Shown piece by piece: positions 19,843 to 29,749 of a DNA stretch of 64,000 nt. The position numbers and the translations under genes are program-made. Source of the stretch: Caprimulgus europaeus. Lineage: Eukaryota > Chordata > Aves > Caprimulgiformes > Caprimulgidae. Location: positions 2,098,001 through 2,162,000 of the forward strand of contig OU015550.1 in NCBI GenBank assembly GCA_907165065.1, in the 5' to 3' direction. Under the pieces are notes generated by a model, which worked only from the letters and a program-made list of their open reading frames with translations, was not told the origin of the DNA and did not search any database. How positions within the stretch are numbered: position 1 is the stretch's first letter; every line of letters begins with the position of its first letter.

Positions 19843-22380
19843 TGGTTGCCTGGCCCACCACCCCCACCGGGAGAGGAGGTCCCTGGGGAGTGGATCCTGG
19901 CTTGTCAAGGCAATAGGAAAATTAATTAAAAAGGAAGAAGAAACCCCTCTTAAAATTGTAACCAAAAGCAGCCGTTTCTAAGGTGACATCGAGAAGAAGG
20001 GACTGCGGGAGGGGCAGGACTCCTCTGACAACCCGTGGCTGAAAGGCAGGACCCCCCTTGGGCTTGTCTTCGGGGAAGGGAGGAGAAAGAAGAGATGCTG
20101 CAATACCTTTCAGAGAGTTGTCCTCATGGAGCTCAACTCTAAAGCAAAGAATCTCTCTTTTCTAAGCAGCTGATGGTTGGAAAAAGGACCTGGTGGCAGG
20201 TGGAAAGCCAACCACGCTTCCTCCTGTGACCCAGAGCTCTTCCCTCCTTGTCTGTTGTCCTTTAGCTGGGAGGAGTCATGGCCTTATTCCAACGAGCACA
20301 ATTAACCATTGATGTTCCTAGCACAAAAAGGTGCTGCTGTTGTCACCATCGTTGTTGTTGTTGTATCTCCTGTAGGTTTTTATAGCTGTGGACACATCTA
20401 AATAAGCCCCAAATTTTGCCCAGGGTTGGCAGGGAGCAGCGTGGGGCTGGCTGAGAGGTTGCAATGTGTGAGAAGGTGGATGGTGGATCCTTGGTGTTTG
20501 TTTGATTACCACCAGCATGGGGACAGTGTCTGTGGGTTGTTCTGAGACGTGGAGATGTTCCATCCGTGGGATGAAGTGGTCAGCATGCTCCATGGTGAGG
20601 CAGTTACCGTGGCAGAAGGACCTCAGAGGTGAGGGTGATTTGGATGTGAGTATGTGAGGGGTCTGGATAGGGTTACCATGATGGGAGTCAGGACCACTCT
20701 CCTGGAATTACTCCTGAGATGTAGGGTGCTCTGCTGAGCCAAAATCCTTGGCATGGTGACCGTCTCCTCTTGCCAATCTCTTTAGATGTCCCAGAGGGAC
20801 AAGCAGAGAAGCTGTGGGACACCCAGCCCAGTCCTACCACAGTCCTGGTTTAGCTCTCAGGAAACCACCCCCTGACTTACCTCCCTTGCACCCACCAGCT
20901 GAGCTGAGCTGGACAGTGATTATCTCTGGACACGTGTCCTCATAGCTTTGAGCCAGAGGGGTTGCCTTGCCTCCCGTTGCACCTCCACAGAGTCTCACCA
21001 GCCTTGGGATGGGGGCAACCAGCTCCTGGGGACAGCAGGGATCTGCTGAGCAGCAGTTATTAGGAGTCAGGTCCCAGTGTCCCCCTAGCCCTTGATCCAG
21101 GCTGGTGAGCCCTTGTTGGAGACCAGGGACCTCCACCATGCCCACCCATGTTATCTGGGGACCAGATTAACGTGACCTTATGTTAGGTGTCTAAGGAAGG
21201 TTGGGATCTCCCAGCTCAGAGTCTCTCCCACTGGGACTGGAGGTCGTTTCCCTGAATCCAACACGTATCCCAGCATTTCTCTCAAGGGTACCAGTATTAT
21301 GGGGTGTTTTCCTCCTTTCCCCATGGGGACAGGGAAGGAGCAGCCTGCTTGTACCTTCTCTCCTTCTCAGCACATTGCTATGGCCTTCAAAAGCCAAAGG
21401 AGCTCCTCATCCTTGGTCCTGCTGGGCTTAGCTCATGTGTGGTGGTGTTTCAAGCCAGTTTGAAGGCCAAGTTTGTAGGTGCTTGTCCACGAGCCCTTCT
21501 CTCTCTGCTTTCCTGTCAATGGGTTTCCTTCCACCTTGGTTCTCCTTTGGGCTGGGAGGCAAAGGCAGAAGGTACCTGATCCACTGACACATCCTTGGCT
21601 TTTCTTAGCATCCTTGGGTCTAGGAGGTCCCCCACAATGATGTTTCTCTTGTGGGTTGTAATCCTTTATTTACAGTCCTTCTCCATAGGCTTGGCTGGTG
21701 ACCTGGAGACTCTTCCTGGGTAATTAGTTGAGGCCCTTCATTAACCATCTTTCCAGGGCAAAAACAGAGCACAGACTGAACCAAAGCAGCTCAGTCTTTG
21801 ATGGCTCTGAGAAGCACCAGCCCCATGTGATCAGGATCAGCTCTGCTCTTGTCTCTCCTCCAGTGGTCCCCCCTTCCCCTTGTCCTTCTGTCCTTCCCCA
21901 GACCATGCAGAGGGACATTCAAAGATGCCCCACAGCATCATCTCTGAGCAGGAGAAGCACAATCCCAGGGGCATTTCCCCATCATTAGGCAAGATGTCCT
22001 CTCCCACCTCTTATTTCTCCTTCTATCCTCAGTTTCCTCCACCCAACCAGCAAAACAGATGAGCCAAATTGTTGCCCATTGTCACCTTCCCAATGCCCCT
22101 GAGCCCGGGGGACAGATTCCCACCATAGCTCCCATGGAGTTAACGGAGCAGGACACCTCCTGCAGCCAAAGTGCTTGGTCCCATCTGCTCCCCTTATGTG
22201 ATGCTCCTCAAACCTTGGAGGTGGGCAGGGGGAAGGATCTGCCCTTCCATTTCTCCCATCCCCATTCCCAAACCAGCCAGGGGGGCGTTCGCTTTCCTCC
22301 CCTCTTCTTGCAGAGTCAATAAGAGGCAAAAATCAATCAGAAAGTAACAAAAAAATTATTAAATCTATATTATATATATA

Positions 22381-22386
22381 AATAAA
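22381..22386 (+). terminator. SLC6A17: Poly(A) signal AATAAA, proximal candidate for SLC6A17
   Basis: A canonical hexamer follows a TATATATA stretch about 2.5 kb after the stop codon. The AT-rich setting makes chance occurrence possible. Confidence 0.4.
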
Positions 22387-22649
22387 ATCTATATCAGAGG
22401 AGATGGAATCATAACGTGGAGGTTCTGGATTTCCATTGTGTATTTCTTCTGTAAATGTCACTGGAAATGCTGGTCAGTGACAAACCCTGTTCCCAAGTGG
22501 CCCTGTCCTCATTGCCGGTGCTGGACAGATCCATTCTCATTGACGTCGTTTTACCTCTTTATTTCTCATTGTGTGATGAGTGACCGTCCCCTCCCCACCC
22601 CCATCCCCACCACCACCACCCCTACCCCAGCCCCAGGATGGGGGATCCA

Positions 22650-23045
22650 ACAGGGAGGAGGAGGAGGAGGAGGAGGATGAAGGAGGAGGAGGAGGAGGAG
22701 AAGATGGAGGAGGAGGATGAAAGAGGAGGAGGAGGATGAAAGAGGAGGATGGAGGATGGAGGAGGATGGAGGAGGATGGAGGAGGATGGAGGAGGATGGA
22801 GGAGGATGGAGGAGGATGGAGGAGGATGGAGGAGGATGGAGGAGGATGGAGGAGGATGGAGGAGGATGGAGGAGGAAGATGAAGGAGGAGGAAGATGAAG
22901 GAGGAGGAAGATGAAGGAGGAGGAAGATGAAGGAGGAGGAGGAGGATGAAGAAGAAGGAGGAGGAGGATGAAGGAGCAGGAGGATGAAGGAGGAGGAGGA
23001 GGAGGAGAAGGAGGAGGAGGATGGAGGAGGAGGAGGAGGAGGGAC
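22650..23045 (+). repeat. GGA-rich tract with 10-bp GATGGAGGAG array
   Basis: A purine-only tract of nearly 400 bp on the + strand. Its centre (about 22745-22875) is a regular array of the 10-mer GATGGAGGAG, flanked by (GGA)n and AAGATGAAGGAGGAGG units. It probably lies in the SLC6A17 3' UTR. The open frames across it on both strands are consequences of the repeat. Confidence 0.95.
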
Positions 23046-23104
23046 GACACTTTTCTTTTTATCCGTGGAAATATTGTATTTCTTCGTGGCATTTGCTCGG
23101 TGTT

Positions 23105-23260
23105 AGATGCAGGGGGTTGGGGTTGGGGGGTGGTGGGGTGGTGCTGGGGGGGTGGGGGGGGGGGGGAGGTGGGTGTGTTGAATCCGTGGTGTCACCGTGG
23201 GAGCGTGCGCGGGGTCGTCCGTAGCTGCCGTTGCGTGGCGGGGGGGGGGTGTGTGGGTGT
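23105..23260 (+). repeat. G-run cluster
   Basis: This stretch contains many runs of three to more than ten Gs, including a GGTGGGGGGGGGGGGAGG segment near 23152-23170 and GCGGGGGGGGGGTG near 23238. It also holds several CpGs (GCGTGCGCGGGGTCGTCCG). It can form G-quadruplexes on the + strand or in the transcript. Confidence 0.7.
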
Positions 23261-24323
23261 GGACGTGTGCGTGGGTGTGGTTTGGTTTGGATTCACTTCT
23301 CGATGTATTTGGGCACTTTTAGAACCTGCTTTGGGGGTTTCTTCCACTCGCTGGGGCAGGTTCTCTCTCCATGCACCTTCTCGGGGTCCTGGGCTGTGGA
23401 TCAAGCTGACCCCCAATGGCTTTTAACCCTGGAAATCACTTTTTTTCCTCTTTTTGTTCTTTTTTTTTCCCACGGAGGCACAGGGAATCGCTGCTAGTTG
23501 TGAGCACAGGCACTTTTCAGTTTTCCTCCAGGTGGTGGGAGAAGGAGGAAGAGGAGGAGGAGGAGGGAACCACTGCTGATGGTCCTGATCCCCCACACTG
23601 GCTCCTTGCTTGGTTCCCAGCCCAGCTCAGAGCAGGATGGTGTCCCTGGCTGGAGGACAAGGAGGTGCTGGGTAGATCAAGAGGGGTTGAAACCCCAAAG
23701 CAAAGGGGTTCAGGAGGTCTGGGTTGAGATGCTGGGGACACAAGGGACATTTGCAGGTGGGTGCCCACCCCGTGATGGTGCTGTGGGTCCAAGGGTGCTG
23801 GGATGCTCCATCCTGGAGCATCAGGCTCTGGGGCTGGTGCTGCAGATCTGGATCTGCCCTTGACCCTGGAACAAAGCAGAGGGAAGAGCTGGAGCCGGCT
23901 GCACTCTGCTGATTTACACCGTCCCCAAATGTCTCTTGGCCCATTCCCCTTGACCCCTCCAAAACAGCCCCTGCTTCACCTCCAGCCCCCACCCACACCC
24001 CAGCAGATCACATTAAACCCCAACAACTCCCACTGCCTCCCTCCTGTCCCCATCCTTCCCCCAGCCTGGGTCTCACCAGCAGGAGCAGGGACCAGGCTTG
24101 GGTGACCTTGGTGGTCAGGAGGGACACGGCACAGCCTGGGCAGAGCCATGGCAGCACGGTGGGCAAGCACAAGGCTGGTGGAACCCTCCTGCAGAGGTAA
24201 AAGCACAGATCTCGTAGTGACTCGTCCCACGTATCCCCGTACCGGTGTCCTTCCGACACGGGCCGGGCCGGCCGGGCTCCTCGGCAGTCGAGAGAAACCC
24301 TGTAAGATCTGTAATGGAGTCTG

Positions 24324-24329
24324 ATTAAA
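24324..24329 (+). terminator. SLC6A17: Poly(A) signal variant ATTAAA, distal candidate for SLC6A17
   Basis: ATTAAA is the commonest variant hexamer. It follows GTAATGGAGTCTG and precedes a T-rich segment (GTCTCTTCTTACC), which fits a cleavage site. It would make the 3' UTR about 4.5 kb. This is inference without transcript data. Confidence 0.45.
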
Positions 24330-25678
24330 AGTCTCTTCTTACCAAACCTCTTCTCATCAAGTCTCTTCTCTGTCTCTGGTTCCTTTTTTGAGGTGGCTTT
24401 TGGGGTGTTTCTGAGGTTTGGGGTTGCAGAGGATGATGGGTGTTGGGAGCTGTCAGCCACCCGTGGCCATCGATGTCTCTTCTTCCCTGTCCCATCCTGT
24501 CACCACCATCATCCTTTGGTCTCTCCTCATCCTCTGATTCCCTTCCTCCATCCAGCACCAGCCCCTCTAAGGGGCTTGCTCAGGGCTCAGCTGCCAGCAG
24601 ATGCTTTGGGAACATCGTGGGTATGATCTTCCATCCTGGACCAGTTCAACCAGTACGTGCTGGCTTTATGAGGCACCACAGACTGGTAAGATGTGGTGGC
24701 TGCTACTTTGTGCAATGTCCTGCTAACGCTGCTGGTGGCTTATCCTGAGCACTGGGGGTACTGGGAGTTTAGAGGCCAGCACTGGGGGTACTGGGAGTCT
24801 GGAGACCCTTCCTGGAGAAGGACCAGAGATTTCCAGCAGCCCCAGATGACTTCAGCTGCTGGGAATTAGCCCAGTGCCAGGCGTGGTGAGGAGCAAAGCT
24901 GCCTCTTCTCTCCCACCTTTTGTAGCTCTTTGGGCTTCCCAGGGTTGATCCAGTTTTGGGGAACATGAGGAAAGTGGGAAGAAAACGGGATGGATGGGAC
25001 CAGCTGAGATCTGCCAGCACTGACAATGCCATCAGGGTACTGCCATGGCCGTGAACTCAACGTGTCACCCCTGTGGTGGCAGCTGTGTAGGAGCAGGACA
25101 GGTTTTCTGAGCATCATCTTGGTGCTCAACATCTTGGAGACGTTGGGGTAGGGTTGAGGGGAGTGACTGCAGTGGGGACGGGAGCAGCAGCACTGTCCAC
25201 AGAGGTGACACGGGGTGGCACATGGGTTATCTTTGCCCAGAATCCCTCCAGGACCTGGCTCTGAGGGTAAATGTCCTCCAGAGGTGATGACCAGGAGAAT
25301 GGGACTTGTGGGGCAGTTCTGACCCCAGTACAGCCCCAGTCTGTGGGAGCAGGGATGGAGATGCTCCCAGCTCCTCCTCAGTGAGGTAGCACAGAGGGAG
25401 GATGCAGAATTATGGGTGCAGCACCCAGTGAGCCCAGCCCAGGGTGATGCTCAGAGCTCTGCAGAGCCCACCTGTGATGCTCATTGCTGCAATGAGCTGT
25501 CTGGCCTCAGCTCACCCAGTGCTCCTGCTGCTCTGTGTGCTGGGTGACTCTGGGCTGGGGAAGAGGCTCAGATCCTGAACCCAGGGTGGGGACACACGTC
25601 CCCACTGCTGGCCTGTGTCTGAGGACAAGGCTGCTGTGGTGCCACCTTGTCCCCAGGCCTCCCCACAGTGTGAAAGGG

Positions 25679-26050
25679 ATTTTATTTTATTTTATTTTAT
25701 TTTATTTTATTTTATTTTATTTTATTTTATTTTATTTTATTTTATTTTATTTTATTTTATTTTATTTTATTTTATTTTATTTCATTCTATTTCATTCTAT
25801 TTCATTCTATTTCATTCTATTTCATTCTATTTTATTTTTATTTTTTGTTTATAATTATTTTATTTTATTTTAATTTTTATTTTATTCTATTTTATTTTTA
25901 TTTTTGTTTATTTTTATTTTATTTTATTTAAAGTTTTATTTTATTTTTATTCAATTTTATTCTCTTTGATTTTTATTTTTGATTATTTTTATTTTATTTT
26001 ATTTTAATTTTTATTTTTTATTTGATTTTATTCTATTTTATTTTTTAATC
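25679..26050. repeat. TTTTA pentanucleotide array with TTTCA/TTCTA units
   Basis: About 20 uninterrupted TTTTA-type units (25679-25780) are followed by five copies of the 10-mer TTCATTCTAT (25781-25830) and then by degenerate TTTTA/TTTTTA sequence to about 26050. Confidence 0.97.
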
Positions 26051-26536
26051 CCCTTTTCCTCTACCAGGCAGGGGGACAGGGCAGGTTCTCCTGCACCTTT
26101 GGGATCACAATCATCACCGAGGGCTGCTGCTGCTGTGGAAAAGCCCCAGCTCAGGAGGGTGGGACTGGGATGGGATTTGGCTCCATCCACCCCAAAGGGA
26201 GCTGAGAATGGATCTGGGGGGTCAGAAACCCCCCAGCTCTGGGGGGCCAGGGGCTCCCCACAAAAAAGATGAATTAAAAAAAATTTAAAAAAATAAATAT
26301 ATATATATAAATATATAAAGGGTGATTCTGGCCCAGGTGGGGCTGGAAAAAAGACCCAGAGAAATGGGCTGAAATAGAAAATTTAAGCTAAATATACACT
26401 TAAAAAACAATAAAAATACTGAATTTCTGGTGCCAGTGAGGAATGGAACCTGCAGAGCCTGCGGGGAGGGGAAGGCTGGTGCTGTTGGATCTGGGGGGTG
26501 GTTTTGGGGTGTCCCATCTCAAACCAGCTCTGGACT

Positions 26537-27044
26537 GGGGTACGGACACAGGGCGGGTACGGACACAGGGCAGGTACGGACACAGGGTGGGTACGGACAC
26601 ACGGTGGGTAGGACACAGGGTGGGTAGGGACACGGGGTGGGTACGGACACACGGTGGGTAGGACACAGGGTGGGTAGGGACACGGGGTGGGTACGGACAA
26701 GCGGTGGGCACGGACACGGGGGGGTACGGACACACGGCGGGTACTGACACACGGTGGGTACGGACACACGGGGGGCACGGACACACGGTGGGTAGGGACA
26801 CACGGTGGGGACGGACACACGGTGGGCACGGACACACGGCGGGTACGGACACACGGTGGGTAGGGACACAGGGCGCGTACGGACACAGGGCGGGTACGGA
26901 CACACGGCGGGTACGGACACACGGTGGGCAGGGACACACGGTGGGTAGGGACACAGGGTGGGCAGGGACACACGGCGGGTAGGAACACAGGGTGGGTACG
27001 GACACACGGTGGGTACGGACACACGGCGGGTACGGACACACGGT
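26537..27044. repeat. 17-bp minisatellite, about 30 copies
   Basis: The unit is GGTGGGTACGGACACAC with variants (GGCGGG, ACAGGG, GGCACGG). It fills about 508 bp with few length interruptions. Because 17 is not a multiple of three, each frame reads through all phases of the unit, and long open frames appear on both strands. Confidence 0.97.
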
Positions 27045-28404
27045 GGAGCTGTGAACAGCAACATCTTGCTGTGGTTCTCCAAGCACCTTAGAAAGAAAAC
27101 CAGAGACAGTTCTCTCGACTCTTAAAAATGGGGAAACTGAGGCACGGTACCAACTCATGGACCACTCCTGATCATTCCAAAGGTAGATGATCACCACCCT
27201 TGCTCCAGAACATCCTCTTCCCACTCCCAAATTGCTTTCATGGAGTAAAATTGGATCAGGGATGCGGTGGATGGATCCGGATTCGCTGCTGGATTGAGAC
27301 ACTCTGGGTCGCCTGTTGGATTTTCTTGCCTTGGCTCCAGCCGATGTCGCAGGACCCACAAGGTGGCACTGTGTGACAGTGGCACTGTGTGACAGCGGCA
27401 CTGTGTGTGTGACAGCAGCACGGGGACCCTGCCACCCACAGGCTCGGCAGGAATTCGGGGTGCCAGGCCCTACATGGGGGCTGAGGGATGAGTTTAGATC
27501 CCTTTCCAGGCAGAGTTTGTGGAGAGGTGGAGCTGCCAACCCCGTCCGTGCGACCTGTACAGCCCAAGTGTCCCCACTCGGCTGATGACCAGGAATTTCA
27601 GCTGAAAAAATTCACCTGGTGGAGGTGGACAGCAGAAATGAACCTTGCCCACAGCTTGGGACAGCTTCTTCAGGAAGACCCAACTCCAAGAGAGTGTCCT
27701 GAGGGGTTTTTTGAGGTTCATGCCCTGGGGAGCTGCTCTGTGGCATCTGCACCCTGTGGTGCTGTGGGTGCCACCACCCACAGGCTGGAGATGGACCTGT
27801 GCCACCAAAAGCATGAAGAGAGCAGAGACCATGTTTGGAGTATCCTTGACTTTTAGAGGATACTCAACTGTAAAAGTTTGGAGGTCAACATATCTTTTTA
27901 TTGACAGAATCCTGGGCTGGACGGACCTGGAGAGTTTGGTTTGTCCATCTCTATCCCCAGAGCAGGATTGTCTCTCCTTGAAGTCTGCTGCAGTCCACCT
28001 TCCTCCTCCATCCCTCCATGGATGGAGGCACAGTGTGATCCCAGCACGTCCCCAACCTCTCCCTTAGGCCACACAGCCCTCCAAGCATCCTGTGGCCTGT
28101 GTGCCAAGCTGGGGATGTCTCTGATGTGCCGGGCCATGGGCAGGGTTCAGGGTGCTGTGCCCAGTCAGGGGGTGAGACAGCACAGAGGAGGGAACCCAGA
28201 GACCCCTCACCATATCCTCAAGACACACCCAAGGGCTGTGGCTTTCTAGGTTGGAGCTGATCCTCCTTGAGAACTTCCAGGTCCTGCTCTTCATTCCATC
28301 CTTTAGCTGGATGTTATCTGAGATGCCTTCAGCCTTGCAGGAGGTAAATCCCTGCAGAATTGACTCCTTCTTGCTCCAAAAAGGCCTTTATTCATCAAGC
28401 TCTT

Positions 28405-28480
28405 TCTATTTTCTCTTTCTCTTTTTTTTTTCCTTTTCTTTCCTTTTTTTTTTTCCTTTTCTTTCCTTTTTTTTTCTCTC
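28405..28480. repeat. C/T-rich tract
   Basis: Runs of T interrupted by CC (TTTTCCTTTTCTTTCC repeated) with almost no purines on the + strand. Confidence 0.85.
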
Positions 28481-29749
28481 CCGTGGACATTAACAATCCG
28501 AAGGCATATTTAGAGAACAGACAGCTTTGGGCGGGTGTTGCTGGCTAAAAGATCTCTTCCTTCTCCAGATACAACCCATTTGTCTGCCTTGGCCACCCCC
28601 TCCCACCCCAAGAACGACAAGCTTTTGGGTGCATGAAGATCTTTCCTCAAGATGAAAGTCACCAGATAAAATATTAGCATCAGGTCGCAGCATTCCTGCT
28701 TCCTTCCTTGCTTCCTCCCTTCCTTCCTCCTGGCCAAACTCGCATCACGACGATGAGGAGCTGAGCTGCGATGTCTGGCCGGTGATGCAAGGCTCGATTT
28801 TTCCAGCACGGTTTTCCCTCAGGCTCAGCGTTCTCCCACTGGTGCAACCTCGGGTGGTTTGGGTGTGGAGCTACACCAACCTCCACCCGCTCAGGATCCG
28901 GCCCTGGAAGCTGAGGAGTTGCAGTTCCAGTTGGAGCAGGGCTTTCTTGGTGGTAAGAGCTTTTTTAAGCTTGGATCTCCTACCTTGTGGCTTTTTTTTT
29001 TGGGTGGAGTGTTTGTCCCAGTCACCCCCCCAACATCCCCTGATAAGGGGGTGAGAGTGTCATTGAAAGGATAAAGGTGGGTAGGGGGTGAGGAGGGGAC
29101 TTAGGGTGCTGAGGGTTGGACCCTCCATGAAGCCCAGGGAGGTGCAGAAGGATGCTGGAGTTGGGGCATCATCACCATCCCCTCATCCTGCACCCCCTTA
29201 TCCAAGTGCTGATCCCCCCACCCCAATAACAGGCCTGTGCTGGGTTTGGATCTCACCCATGACCCCAAAGCACCCACCTGCAAATCCGCCCCCCCCACCC
29301 AGCACCAGTAGTACCAGTGCAGGAGTAAACAGCACTGGTGGGACTGGGTCCCTCAGGTCTTCACCTAGGTGACAGGCTTGTCCCCTGGGCCACTGCAGCT
29401 TGTCACCCCAGCCCTAGGAGGTGGGGCTGAGCATCACCAGCACCGCGGGGGTGTAAGAGTCCCCCCAGGGAGGGGGGTCTAGGGGAAGAGCCCCTGGAGC
29501 TGGGGTGATTGGTACCCTGAGTCCCAGCTTGGGTGTCTGTGGGTGCAGCTCTGGGGAAGGGGCATCTTTTCAGGCAGGAGCTGAAAGAGGATGAGAGAGA
29601 TGCTCCGGGAGGGTGGTGGGAGGGAAGGGGGGAGTCAGCTCTGTCTGCAGCCCCCCAGTTTCCCATCAGTCTCGTACTGGGAGCTCGGTCCTTCCTGACC
29701 TCTCGGTGAGCGAGGGATTTGTGAGCCAGGGAGGGATGGGATCTGCTGG

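Larger units (their letters stand above)
19843..24350 (+). other. SLC6A17: SLC6A17 3' UTR (end uncertain)
   Basis: No gene follows the stop until KCNC4. Two plausible ends exist: AATAAA at 22381 inside an AT-rich patch, and ATTAAA at 24324 after a compact unique segment. Long 3' UTRs are usual for this gene in mammals (from memory). The region contains the GGA-rich tract (22650-23045), a G-run cluster at about 23105-23260 and a second GGA run near 23540. The other open frames are repeat-driven or short. Confidence 0.5.
24351..29400. other. Intergenic region between SLC6A17 and KCNC4
   Basis: No exon-like sequence was recognised. It holds the TTTTA array (25679-26050), an AT-rich tract near 26270-26320, the 17-bp minisatellite (26537-27044), a short triplicated CACTGTGTGACAG unit near 27365-27420 and a C/T-rich tract (28405-28480). 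The open frames here are repeat-driven or short. Confidence 0.7.

Noticed and set aside
22622..23092. Ser/Pro/Leu-rich minus-strand open frame
   Set aside because: Translation of the GGA/TCC repeat.
26537..27044. CRISPR-like repeat array
   Set aside because: Units are contiguous with no unique spacers, and the DNA is vertebrate.
26400..27539. Minus-strand open frame of 379 codons rich in CPYPPCVRTH-like repeats
   Set aside because: It is mostly the 17-bp minisatellite; the flanks have no recognisable protein similarity. Openness follows from the repeat composition.
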